Below are positions 23,552 to 31,665 of a DNA stretch of 64,000 nucleotides, one piece after another. The DNA lies in contig NZ_CABJFS010000004.1 in NCBI RefSeq assembly GCF_902364945.1, positions 171,284 through 235,283 of the forward strand, read 5' to 3'. A program made the position numbers and the translations under genes. This stretch comes from Collinsella aerofaciens. Lineage in GTDB: Bacteria > Actinomycetota > Coriobacteriia > Coriobacteriales > Coriobacteriaceae. Each line of letters begins with the position of its first letter. The first letter of the stretch is position 1. The notes below the pieces were generated by a model, which was given only the letters and a program-made list of their open reading frames with translations, did no database searches and was not told the origin of the DNA.

Positions 23552-24565
23552 ATGCCGTATATGAAAATCAATCATGCGATTCTGCATATCCTGGACTTTG
23601 ACTCTGCCGTCAACGTTATGAGCCAGCGCGAGCTCGATATCGAGAGCCGTACCGTGCGCAACTTCGTGACCACGCATCTGCGCCGCGCACGTACCTCGGC
23701 CGACAATAAACGCGCCGCGTTTGCCGAGAACTCTGCGTTTGGCGGCGAGCTCAAGGGCTATTTCTTTGGCGAGCGCGAGTTCGTAGACCTGTCGCAGCAG
23801 ATTGCGGAGTTCATTTCCTCCGAGCTTACCAAGGCCGAAAAAGCCGAGTCCACCGATGTGCTCGTGGCCGACTTTGACGACGATGAGGATGCCCGCTGGT
23901 TTGCCGTGATGCTGCTGGGCTCCAAGCAGGCCTTTATGCACGAGGTGGGCCGCGAGGAGGGCGAGGTACGCAACGACATCGCGCGCCACTATGCTATCCT
24001 GCCGAATCCTTCCCAAAAGGTGCCAAGCTATGCCATCGTGCGTGCGAGCACCATGGAGATCGGCTATGTGGACAAGAAGCGCAAGATTGCCGGCGAAGAC
24101 CGCATGCTCATTCCCGACGGTCTGCTGCAGTGCGATACGGGCGTGTCGGGCAAGGAGGTCATCGACACCGTGACGCGCGTGGTCGAGGAAGTCGCCGAGG
24201 AGCACGGTGCCAATACGGCCGTAGCGCTCGCTAAGGTTAAGGCTGCCGTTGCCGAGAAGGTTGAGGATGACGAGGAGCTGCCGCCCTGGGATATCGTCGA
24301 TGAGGTCTTTGAGGACGAGCCGGTCATCAAGGAGAGCGTACGAGCGGCGCTGACCGAAGAGAAGGTGCCCGAGCGTGTGCCCGTGGAGCGCAAGCAGGTC
24401 GAGCGTGCGGCCGTGCGCAACCACAAGATTCGTACCGATACGGGCATCGAGATCAGCTTTCCGGCCGAGATGGGCTCGAACTCCGAGTACATCGAGTTCG
24501 TCAACGAGCCCAACGGCCTCATTTCCATCGAGCTCAAAAACATCGGCAGCATCGAGAATAGATAA
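23552..24565 (+). CDS. Nucleoid-associated protein (NdpA/YejK, NA37 family)
   Basis: A 337-residue protein that follows the 37-kDa nucleoid-associated family: an N-terminal MKINHAILHILDFDSAVNVMSQRELDI, a mid-section FAVMLLGSKQAFMHEV, then LPNPSQKVPSYAIVR. The C-terminal ISFPAEMGSNSEYIEFVNEPNGLISIELKNIG is the most typical part. Family members bind nucleoid DNA in E. coli; a role in phage or element defence has been suggested for relatives, but nothing here tests that. The acidic insert around 245-270 (VEDDEELPPWDIVDEVFEDE) is a little long. Single gene, own terminator. Confidence 0.85.
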   Translation: MPYMKINHAILHILDFDSAVNVMSQRELDIESRTVRNFVTTHLRRARTSADNKRAAFAENSAFGGELKGYFFGEREFVDLSQQIAEFISSELTKAEKAESTDVLVADFDDDEDARWFAVMLLGSKQAFMHEVGREEGEVRNDIARHYAILPNPSQKVPSYAIVRASTMEIGYVDKKRKIAGEDRMLIPDGLLQCDTGVSGKEVIDTVTRVVEEVAEEHGANTAVALAKVKAAVAEKVEDDEELPPWDIVDEVFEDEPVIKESVRAALTEEKVPERVPVERKQVERAAVRNHKIRTDTGIEISFPAEMGSNSEYIEFVNEPNGLISIELKNIGSIENR

Positions 24566-24591
24566 ACTGCGCTTGGACGCTGCAGAAAAAC

Positions 24592-24625
24592 AAAGGTCGA
24601 AACCCTTCGGGACTTCGGCCTTTTT
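24592..24625 (+). terminator. Terminator after the nucleoid-associated gene
   Basis: AAAGGTCGAA and TTCGGCCTTT pair with one G-U, then TTT. Confidence 0.8.
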
Positions 24626-24668
24626 GCTTGGAGCTGAATTGAGTTGCAGACTGAGCATACGTCAGCGA

Positions 24669-24807
24669 AAACGCCCCTAGGCGAGCAAGGTGACGTGAAA
24701 GAGGAGGGAAGCGTACTTCGGTACGCGACCGACGATTGAACGTCAGATTGCCGCTTAGGGGCGTTTGCAGCGTCGAGCCGTTACGCGGTTTGGTAAAACC
24801 GCGTAAC
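24669..24807 (+). ncRNA. Structured repeat family A, copy A1
   Basis: Nested stems: outer AAACGCCCCTA/TAGGGGCGTTT (24669-24679, 24756-24766), middle TGACGT/ACGTCA (24691, 24740), and apex GCGTAC-TTCG-GTACGC (24711-24726). A separate 3' hairpin GTTACGCGGTTT/AAACCGCGTAAC (24780-24807) follows. It lies between convergent genes. Copies A2 (45010-45148) and A3 (39421-39521) share the apex while their outer stems differ but stay paired. Whether it is transcribed is unknown. Confidence 0.65.
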
Positions 24808-24809
24808 TT

Positions 24810-25529
24810 CTACAGCCGGCGTAAGCCTTCCTCGAGTCCGGTCTTGCTGTCGGTCTTCTCGTCGCGCATCTTGATGACGCGGGCGGGGACGCCGGCCACG
24901 ACGGCACCAGCGGGGACGTCCTCGACGCACACGGCGCCGGCGGCAACGACAGCGCCCTTGCCTACGTGCACGCCTTCCAGGACCACGGCGTTGGCGCCGA
25001 TCATGACATCGTCCTCGATGATGACGGGCGTGGCGCTTGCGGGTTCAACGACGCCTGCCAACACGGTTCCAGCGCCGATGTGGCAGTTCTTGCCCACTGT
25101 GGCGCGGCCGCCCAGCACGGCGCCCATGTCGATCATGGAGCCCTCACCGATGACGGAGCCGATATTGATGATGGCACCCATCATGATGACGGCGCGATCG
25201 CCGATCTCGACGCGGTCACGGATGATCGCGCCCGGCTCGATGCGGGCGTTGATGCCCTTAAGGTCGAGCATGGGCACGGCGGAGTTGCGGCAATCGTTCT
25301 CCACATCGTAGTAATCGATGGAATCGGCATTGGCATCAAGGATGGCTTTGAGCTCATCCCAGTCACCAAAGACGGTCTTGCCACGACGACCGCCGTAGAC
25401 GTGCGCATTGCCCCACTGGACCTTCATGCCCGGCTTTTCGCGCACGTACAGTTTGACGGGCGTTTTCTTGGGCGCGGTGGCGATGTAGTTGATAATCTCC
25501 TGTGCATCCATCTCGGCTGCGTTACTCAT
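24810..25529 (-). CDS. dapH: Tetrahydrodipicolinate N-acetyltransferase
   Basis: Acetylates tetrahydrodipicolinate with acetyl-CoA, the branch-point step of the acetylase route to diaminopimelate and lysine. It has 239 residues. The N-terminal [23 protein letters not shown] is typical of DapH/YkuQ. From ~95 on, hexapeptide repeats form a left-handed beta-helix ([36 protein letters not shown]), and [11 protein letters not shown] contains the usual His. AAGGAG lies before the ATG. It is the last gene of the lysA-dapA/dapB/dapH operon, 39 bp after dapB. Confidence 0.93.
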   Translation of the reverse strand: MSNAAEMDAQEIINYIATAPKKTPVKLYVREKPGMKVQWGNAHVYGGRRGKTVFGDWDELKAILDANADSIDYYDVENDCRNSAVPMLDLKGINARIEPGAIIRDRVEIGDRAVIMMGAIINIGSVIGEGSMIDMGAVLGGRATVGKNCHIGAGTVLAGVVEPASATPVIIEDDVMIGANAVVLEGVHVGKGAVVAAGAVCVEDVPAGAVVAGVPARVIKMRDEKTDSKTGLEEGLRRL

Positions 25530-25568
25530 ATGCTGTTTCTCCTTTTCGTGGATACGGTTGATACCTGG

Positions 25569-26309
25569 TTAGGCAAACATGACCTGGTCGAAGGTGTAGA
25601 AGCCGGGGTCGCGGGTGATGAGCTTCTGGGCGGCGGCCAGGGCCCCGTTGACAAAGATCTGGCGGTTCGTGGCACGGTGTGTGAGCGTGACTTCTTCGTC
25701 CTGGCCAAAGAAACTCACTTCGTGCACGCCGGCGACAGTGCCACCGCGCAGCGAGTGCATGCCGATCTCCTTGGGGTCGCGTGCGCCGCACATGCCCTCG
25801 CGGCCATAGACGGGGTGGTAACCTGCCTCGGGCTCGGCTTCGACGACGGCGTCGAGCAGCAGCTTCGCGGTGCCGCTGGGGGCGTCGGCCTTTTGGTTGT
25901 GGTGCGTCTCGACAATCTCGCAGTCAAAGCCGGGCAGCTCACGCGTGGCCTGTGCCACCAGATGACGCAGGGCCGCGATGCCGATGGAGTAATTGCCGGA
26001 GTGCATGACGCGGGCGTTCTGACCCAGCTCGCGCAGGCGATCCATCTGCTCGGGCGTGTAGCCCGTGGTGCCCGAGACCAACGCCGCGCCCGTGCGCTCG
26101 ACATAGGCGACGACAGCATTGAAGGCCGCAACGTTCGAGAAGTCGATGATGACGTCGGCTGCTGGGGCGTTCTCGAGCTCGGACAAGTCGAAGCCGATCT
26201 GGGCGACGATGTCAAAAACGGCCTCTCCAGCGGCGTTGACAATGCCCTCGGCGGTAGTGCGGATGAGCGAGCCCATGCGGCCCGTTCCCATAATGACGGT
26301 CTTAATCAA
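25569..26309 (-). CDS. dapB: 4-hydroxy-tetrahydrodipicolinate reductase
   Basis: Reduces the DapA product with NAD(P)H in lysine/DAP synthesis. It has 246 residues. GTGRMGSLIR near the N-terminus is the nucleotide-binding loop. DVIIDFSN, VSGTTGYTPEQ and YSIGIAALRHL follow in family order, and ETHHNQKADAPSGTAKLL carries the catalytic His pair and Lys. Its ATG overlaps the last codons of the upstream lysA-dapA ORF, so translation is coupled. It shares the lysine riboswitch at the head of the operon. Confidence 0.95.
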   Translation of the reverse strand: MIKTVIMGTGRMGSLIRTTAEGIVNAAGEAVFDIVAQIGFDLSELENAPAADVIIDFSNVAAFNAVVAYVERTGAALVSGTTGYTPEQMDRLRELGQNARVMHSGNYSIGIAALRHLVAQATRELPGFDCEIVETHHNQKADAPSGTAKLLLDAVVEAEPEAGYHPVYGREGMCGARDPKEIGMHSLRGGTVAGVHEVSFFGQDEEVTLTHRATNRQIFVNGALAAAQKLITRDPGFYTFDQVMFA

Positions 26310-28611
26310 GCAGACCAGCTCCCTTCAAAGCATCGGTAAGTGCAGCGCGCGTGTCGTTGGCCATGGGGCACAGCGGCATACGGTAGTTTGCCTCGATCAT
26401 ACCCATCTGAGCGAGCGCCTCTTTGACGGGGATGGGGTTGACCTCACTAAAGAGGGCGTTGATGAGCGGCTGACCGGCAATCTGGATATCGCGGGCGCGC
26501 TCCACGTCGCCGTCCAGATAGGCACGGCACATGTCGTGCACGAGCTGCGGCTGAACGTCTGCCCACACGCTGATGGTACCCGAAGCGCCTAGGCTCATGA
26601 GCGGCACGGTGAGGGCATCCTCGCCCGAGTACATGCGGAAGTCGTCTGACAGCAGGTGGGCGATCTTGGCCGCGTAGGCGACGTTGCCCGAGGCCTCCTT
26701 GATGCCCATGATGTTGGGGTGCGCGGCCAAGCGCTCTACGTTGCGCTCGCTGATGCCGCAGCCACAGCGGCCGGGGATGTTGTACAGAATGCAGGGGATG
26801 TCCACGGCGTCGGCCACGGTCTTAAAGTGCTGGTAGATGCCCTCTTCGTTAGACTTGTTGTAGTAGGGGGTAATGAGCAGCAGACCATCGGCGCCCAGGC
26901 CCTGGTAAGTGAGCGACTTAGTGAGCATGGTCTGCGTGGAGTTAGAGCCCGAGCCGGCAATAACGGGGACTCGGCCCGCAACCTGCTTGACCACTGCGGC
27001 GACAACGGAGTTGTCCTCGTCGTCGGTCATCGTGGCACTCTCTCCGGTGGTGCCCAGGGTGAGGATGGCGTCGGTGCCATTTTGCAGGTGGAAATCGATA
27101 AGGCGCTCGAGCGCGTCAAAGTCGACACTGCCGTCCTTTTTAAACGGCGTGACAAGGGCGACGATTGAACCCTCGAGATTGCGGATGTCCATGTTCTTCT
27201 CCTTCGCTTCCGCGATCTGGATGCGTTTGTTCCACTGAGCGGCGACGGCCAGGCGCTCGTCCTGAGCGCGGCGGCGGGCACTTTCGGCGCGCGACTTGGC
27301 CAGCAACTCTCGGCCGCACGGCAGCACGTCGAGCGTGGCAAAGTAGTCGCCCGGGCGCTCGGCGCGACGGATGAGGTCGGCCGAGCCATCGGGGCGCAGC
27401 AGGACCTCGGCGGAGCGCAGACGGCCGTTGTAGTTGTAGCCCATGGAGTAGCCATGCGCGCCGGTATCGTGGATTACAAGCAGGTCACCCATGTCGATAT
27501 GCGGCAGCTCGCGATCGATAGCGAACTTGTCGTTGTTCTCGCATAGGTTGCCCGTGATGTCATAGGTGTTCGTGACGGGCGCTGTGGCCTTGTCGGCGCC
27601 GCCCGGCTGACCCATCACCGTGATGTGGTGGTAAGCGCCATACATGGCGGGACGAATGAGGTCGACGGCACTGGCGTCCACGCCGATATAGTCCTTGTAG
27701 ATTTGCTTCTCGTGGATAGCCTTGGTGACCAGGCAGCCGTAGGGGCCCATCATAAAGCGGCCCATCTCGGTGCAGATGGCCACATCGTCCATGCCGGCGG
27801 GAACCAGGATCTCGTCGTATGCCGCGTGTACTCCCTCGCCGATGGCGCGAATGTCGTTGGCCTGCTGCTCGGGCAGGTAGGGGATGCCGACGCCGCCGGA
27901 CAGATTGATGAAGGCGACGTGTGCGCCGGTCTCGCGCTCCAGGCGTACGGCAAGCTCAAAGAGGATGCGCGCGAGCTTGGGGTAGTAGCCGTTGGTGACA
28001 GTGTTGCTGGCAAGGAATGCGTGGATGCCAAAGTCCTCGGCACCCTTGGCCTTGAGCATGCGGAAGGCCTCGAAGAGCTGCTCGGTGGTCATGCCATATT
28101 TGGAGTCGCCCGGGTTGTCCATGATGCCGTTGGAGAGCTGGAACAGGCCGCCTGGATTAAAGCGGCAGCTGACCGTCTTGGGGATGGGTCCCGCAACACG
28201 CTCAAAGAACTCGATGTGGCTGATGTCGTCAAAGTTGACGATGGCGCCCAGCTTGTCGGCGAGCTCAAAGTCCGCCGCCGGCGTGTCGTTGGACGAGAAC
28301 ATGATGTCATGCCCCGTGATGCCCAGCGAGCGGGCGATCATGAGCTCGGTATAGCTCGAGCAATCGCAGCCGCAGCCGTATTCGTTGAGAATGGAGATGA
28401 GCGCCGGGTTGGGGTTGGCCTTGACGGCAAAGTATTCCTTAAAGCCCGGGTTCCATGCAAAGGCGTCGCGCACTTCTTGCATGTTGCGGCGGATGCCCGC
28501 CTCGTCGTATAGATGAAACGGCGTGGGGAACTGCTCGACGATATGCTCGAGCGTCTCCTTGTCCACAAACGGCTGCTTGGCCGCATATGCCTCGTTGGGA
28601 GTCAATGACAT
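26302..28611 (-). CDS. lysA-dapA: LysA-DapA fusion: diaminopimelate decarboxylase joined in frame to dihydrodipicolinate synthase
   Basis: One uninterrupted 769-codon ORF. Residues ~1-437 are LysA: FAVKANPNP holds the PLP lysine, then FNPGG, LSGGVGIPY, and the C-terminal barrel with DTGAHGYSMGYNYNGRLR. Residues ~437-473 are a charged linker (SRAESARRRAQDERL...). From Met474 on is a full-length 296-residue DapA: LVTPFKKDGSVD, LGTTGESATM, ITPYYNKSNEEG (active Tyr), and GIKEASG (Schiff-base Lys). AAGGAGAAGAAC sits directly before the Met474 codon (27192), so DapA may also be made on its own. The two enzymes catalyse the first committed and the last steps of lysine synthesis, which makes the fusion unusual. 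A lysine riboswitch lies upstream. Confidence 0.88.
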   Translation of the reverse strand: MSLTPNEAYAAKQPFVDKETLEHIVEQFPTPFHLYDEAGIRRNMQEVRDAFAWNPGFKEYFAVKANPNPALISILNEYGCGCDCSSYTELMIARSLGITGHDIMFSSNDTPAADFELADKLGAIVNFDDISHIEFFERVAGPIPKTVSCRFNPGGLFQLSNGIMDNPGDSKYGMTTEQLFEAFRMLKAKGAEDFGIHAFLASNTVTNGYYPKLARILFELAVRLERETGAHVAFINLSGGVGIPYLPEQQANDIRAIGEGVHAAYDEILVPAGMDDVAICTEMGRFMMGPYGCLVTKAIHEKQIYKDYIGVDASAVDLIRPAMYGAYHHITVMGQPGGADKATAPVTNTYDITGNLCENNDKFAIDRELPHIDMGDLLVIHDTGAHGYSMGYNYNGRLRSAEVLLRPDGSADLIRRAERPGDYFATLDVLPCGRELLAKSRAESARRRAQDERLAVAAQWNKRIQIAEAKEKNMDIRNLEGSIVALVTPFKKDGSVDFDALERLIDFHLQNGTDAILTLGTTGESATMTDDEDNSVVAAVVKQVAGRVPVIAGSGSNSTQTMLTKSLTYQGLGADGLLLITPYYNKSNEEGIYQHFKTVADAVDIPCILYNIPGRCGCGISERNVERLAAHPNIMGIKEASGNVAYAAKIAHLLSDDFRMYSGEDALTVPLMSLGASGTISVWADVQPQLVHDMCRAYLDGDVERARDIQIAGQPLINALFSEVNPIPVKEALAQMGMIEANYRMPLCPMANDTRAALTDALKGAGLLD

Positions 28612-28681
28612 ATCCCGTAAACCTCGCTATCCAGACGGCGCTACCTGCGCATCGAATCCACATAGCGTGGACCCAATGTCC

Positions 28682-28840
28682 GGATAGCGCTCCCGCATTG
28701 CTGCAGACAGTCCTGCGGGTGTTTCCCGCAGGCCCACCAGGCTGTTCGTGCCCGAAAAACCCAGTTCGGCGGGTTTCGCCTCCCCGCGGGGTCAAAGCCT
28801 GCCGGCTCGCCCGCGGCTCTTCGTGCCCGCGCCTCTATCA
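28682..28840 (-). ncRNA. Lysine riboswitch (L box) upstream of the lysine operon
   Basis: Read on the minus strand, the leader starts GATAGAGGCGCG, then an AAGAG element, GGGGAGGCGAAACCCGCCGAAC, and a P5-like GGACTGTC, closing with GCGCTATC, which pairs with the start as P1. This order and these conserved boxes match the lysine riboswitch by comparison with the remembered B. subtilis lysC leader. Downstream, GGATAGCG just before the lysA GAGG site can pair with the closing CGCTATCC, suggesting the switching arm. Control of ribosome access rather than termination is inferred from the lack of a T-run. Confidence 0.88.
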
Positions 28841-28850
28841 AGTGGTAACG

Positions 28851-28879
28851 ACCCTACCACGTTGCACTTTACCAAACAA
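28851..28879 (-). promoter_or_regulatory. Promoter of the lysine operon
   Basis: On the minus strand a TTGTTT box (28874-28879) and a TAGGGT box (28851-28856) are 17 bp apart and lie immediately before the riboswitch. The spacing is ideal and the boxes are near consensus. Confidence 0.6.
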
Positions 28880-28990
28880 GAGTATTCGTATATAACGTTT
28901 AAAAAATGCAGGGATATGCTGGAAATAAGGGTGTAGCAATCTTGCGGCACAATAGATAGCAGCCGACGCGCACCTACGAAAGGAACCAAT

Positions 28991-30178
28991 ATGGCCGAGC
29001 TCCAAGAACTCTGTCGCTACCGCCGCGACTTGCACAGGATCCCGGAGCTCGACTTCGATCTTCCGCAGACGATCGCCTATATCGAGGGCGTGTTGGCACC
29101 GCTCACCTGCGAGGTGACCCATCCGTGCCCCAGCTGCGTTTGCGCTTTCTTCGATGCCGGCACGGGCGCCGTGCATGCCACGGCGATTCGCGCCGATATG
29201 GATGCGCTGCCCATTGCCGAGGCAACGGGGGCAGTGTTCGCTTCGACCCATCCCGGCAAGATGCATGCTTGCGGCCACGATGGACACATGGCCATGGCGC
29301 TTGCGGCGGCAACCTTTGTCGACCGTGCGATCCGTGAGCAGCCGGGCGCCATTAAGCGCAATGTGCTCTTTGTGTTTCAGCCGGCCGAGGAGACGACTGG
29401 TGGTGCCAAGACGGTGTGCGAGAGCGGCGTGTTCGAGCGCTACGGGGTGGATCGCATCTTCGGCTTCCACGTGTGGCCCGATCTGCCCGCCGGCACGTTG
29501 GCGAGCTGCTCCGGTCCGTTGCTGGCGCGTTCGAGTGAGACACACATTCATATCCATGGCACGAGCATCCATATTGCTAAGACCTATGGCGTTCCGGTCG
29601 AGGAGTCGCACGATGCGGCGCTGGCGGCTGCCAAGTTCTTGGTTTCCGAGCGCGAGCTCATGGACGAGTTGGGTTTCGACGAGCCCTGCATTGGTAAGTT
29701 CGGCCTGCTGCAGGCCGGCACCGTCTGCAATGCGGTGGCGGGGGAGGCCCATGTTGCCGGCAGCCTACGTGTGTTTACGGACGACATGTTCGGCCGCGCG
29801 CGCGAGGGCGTGCGCCGCGTGCTGGACGATGCCTGCGTCGCAACGGGCTGCACATATGACCTCGATTTTGCCGAGGGCTATCCGCCGGTCGATAACGACC
29901 CCGTGCTGTTCGCCCACATTGCGCCTGTCTTGTCCGAGCTGCAACTCGTGGATGAGCCTTTGCTGATTGCCGAGGACTTCGCTTTCTATCAGCGCCATCT
30001 GCCAGGCGTGTTCTTCCTCCTGGGTACGGGCGTGCCGGAGGGACAAGATAATCCGATCGATTCGGATGGCTGTCCCGCCTATGCCACGAGCGCCCTTCAC
30101 ACTGATACCATGCTCTTTGACGAGGAAATCCTACTCAAAGGCCTCGATGTCTACAAACGATTGCTTGGCTTGGAGTGA
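28991..30178 (+). CDS. M20D amidohydrolase, candidate N-acetyl-diaminopimelate deacetylase
   Basis: A 395-residue metal-dependent amidohydrolase of the M20D (HipO/DapL-like) group. YRRDLHRIPELDF opens it. RADMDALPI and MHACGHDGHMAMAL carry metal ligands, FQPAEETTGGAK the catalytic Glu pair, and FGFHVWPDLPAG and IAEDFAFY the later metal residues. It is divergent from the lysine operon with 130 bp between. Since dapH is the acetyl branch enzyme, a deacetylase is needed and this is the obvious candidate. Hippurate or IAA-amino-acid hydrolase activity is the alternative. Good ribosome site GAAAGGAACCAAT. Confidence 0.85.
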   Translation: MAELQELCRYRRDLHRIPELDFDLPQTIAYIEGVLAPLTCEVTHPCPSCVCAFFDAGTGAVHATAIRADMDALPIAEATGAVFASTHPGKMHACGHDGHMAMALAAATFVDRAIREQPGAIKRNVLFVFQPAEETTGGAKTVCESGVFERYGVDRIFGFHVWPDLPAGTLASCSGPLLARSSETHIHIHGTSIHIAKTYGVPVEESHDAALAAAKFLVSERELMDELGFDEPCIGKFGLLQAGTVCNAVAGEAHVAGSLRVFTDDMFGRAREGVRRVLDDACVATGCTYDLDFAEGYPPVDNDPVLFAHIAPVLSELQLVDEPLLIAEDFAFYQRHLPGVFFLLGTGVPEGQDNPIDSDGCPAYATSALHTDTMLFDEEILLKGLDVYKRLLGLE

Positions 30179-30180
30179 CG

Positions 30181-30504
30181 ATGGAACGACGCCGACAGTC
30201 TGCCGTATATAGTCCGGGTGGATGCGGATGCGGTTTGCTGCTGCTTCCGGTCATCGCTGTGAGCATTGGCGTGATGTTTGTGTTTGCTGGGCTGGCTGCG
30301 GCGGCACTCGTACTGTTTATCACCGCCATCGGCGTGACGGTCTGGCTGTGCCGTTCTCGCGAGCAGCGCCGCGCCGACGGTAAGACCAATGTCGGCTGGG
30401 TCGTCTTCCTGATCATTGCGTACCTATTGAGCATCAGCTACCTGGTGTTCTTTGTCCTAATGATGATCAGTGCCTTTACCGGGAAATCCGTCACGGTGGG
30501 TTGA
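30181..30504 (+). CDS. Small membrane protein, about 107 residues
   Basis: ATG 30181 follows the M20D stop by two bases. A Gly/Cys-rich stretch (PGGCGCGLLLLPVIAV) leads into two or three hydrophobic segments: ~13-55 (two close helices) and ~75-98 (VVFLIIAYLLSISYLVFFVLMM). A charged loop RSREQRRADGKTN lies between them. No recognised family. Probably co-transcribed with the amidohydrolase. Function unknown. The stretch 30505-30668 has no gene I can support. Confidence 0.6.
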   Translation: MERRRQSAVYSPGGCGCGLLLLPVIAVSIGVMFVFAGLAAAALVLFITAIGVTVWLCRSREQRRADGKTNVGWVVFLIIAYLLSISYLVFFVLMMISAFTGKSVTVG

Positions 30505-30668
30505 TGCGCTGCCAGCAGACGGTCACGCAAAGTGCGTTTGCTCGGCGTCTGGATAGCTGCATTGGCCGTTTACCGCAACCTTAGCTCTCAGCTAATGAAT
30601 TCAAGTTCAATCCTTTCTACGATGTGCTGTGTGCCGGCACGGTAGCCGGATCGTAGGAAGGATGAATA

Positions 30669-31112
30669 ATGGCAAAAGAGGGAAAGAAGCCGATCGGCAA
30701 GATTGTCCTGGGCGTCATCGTAGTGCTGGTTATCGTCGGTGCCGTGGGCTCTATGGGTGGCAATTCAACCGATTCGTCTGCGAGCGATTCGGCAAAACCT
30801 GCCGAGACGACACAGCAGGCTGAGGAGCAAAAAGAACCGCAAGAACCGTATACCATTGCTGACGAGGCTGAAGACACCTCCAATCAGTTTGCCTATAAGA
30901 TCACGGGCACGCTGACCAATAACACGGACAAGGAAAAGAGCTACATTCAGATTGAGTATGTTCTGTATGATGCCGATGGCAACCAGGTTGGAACGGCTCT
31001 TGCAAACACCAATCATCTGAAGGCGGGCGGCTCCTGGAAGTTCGAGGCGCTGGGTACGGTGTCTCCCGACCAGGTTGCTAGCTGGGAGCGTTCGGACGTA
31101 AGCGGTTTCTAG
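30669..31112 (+). CDS. FxLYD-domain protein with N-terminal membrane anchor
   Basis: A 147-residue protein: basic start (MAKEGKKPIGK), one transmembrane helix at ~12-29, a Ser/Glu/Gln-rich linker to ~65, then an FxLYD domain (FAYKITGTLTNNTDKEKSYIQIEYVLYDADGNQVGTALANTNHL). FxLYD domains are small beta-sandwiches exposed outside the cell and are common in Actinobacteria and Firmicutes; their ligand is generally unknown. GGAAGGATGAAT precedes the ATG. It lies 32 bp before an HTH gene on the same strand. Confidence 0.75.
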   Translation: MAKEGKKPIGKIVLGVIVVLVIVGAVGSMGGNSTDSSASDSAKPAETTQQAEEQKEPQEPYTIADEAEDTSNQFAYKITGTLTNNTDKEKSYIQIEYVLYDADGNQVGTALANTNHLKAGGSWKFEALGTVSPDQVASWERSDVSGF

Positions 31113-31144
31113 CATGTTGCATGCACTGGGGGAGGTGAAGTCGT

Positions 31145-31567
31145 ATGCCCGATAAAAAGCTGACCGAGGAGCTGCTCAATGAGCTTCTCGATGCGCCGAA
31201 CATCGATGGCTATATCAGGGAGCACGACTTTGCCGCCCCGTCGCTTTCGGACTACCTGAAGCAGCTGCTGCAGGAAAAGGGCTTGGAGCGTTCGCGCGTG
31301 GTGCGTATGGCCGACCTCAACGAGACCTTTGGCTATCAGATCTTTACTGGTTCGCGCAATCCGAGTCGCAATAAGGTGCTGCAGATTGCCTTTGCGATGG
31401 CGCTGACGCTCAAAGAGGCCAACCGTGCACTGACGGCTGCCGGGGTAAGCGTCCTTAACTGCAAGGATCGCCGTGATGCGATTATCATCTTTTGCATCGA
31501 TCGCGGGTGCAGCCTCCAAAAGGTCAACGAGGAGCTGTATCGCTTTGGCGAGGAGACGGTGAGTTAG
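31145..31567 (+). CDS. HTH (XRE-like) protein upstream of a Ser/Thr kinase
   Basis: A 140-residue protein. Residues ~30-100 (LSDYLKQLLQEKGLERSRVVRMADLNETFGYQIFTGSRNPSRNKVLQIAFAMALTLKEANRALTAAG) read as an XRE-type helix-turn-helix. The recognition helix is ETFGYQIFTG, and a second helical half follows. GGGGGAGGTGAAG lies before the ATG. It is followed after ~100 bp by a protein-kinase gene. HTH proteins of this type next to eukaryotic-like kinases are often kinase substrates or partners; that relation is inference here. Confidence 0.75.
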   Translation: MPDKKLTEELLNELLDAPNIDGYIREHDFAAPSLSDYLKQLLQEKGLERSRVVRMADLNETFGYQIFTGSRNPSRNKVLQIAFAMALTLKEANRALTAAGVSVLNCKDRRDAIIIFCIDRGCSLQKVNEELYRFGEETVS

Positions 31568-31665
31568 CGGCTGATATCTGAGCCGGCGGAGCTGCCGAAC
31601 AACGATGCAAACGAACGGGGCGCGGATGCCATGGGGTGTCTGCGCCCTGCGCTATGATGGAGGCT

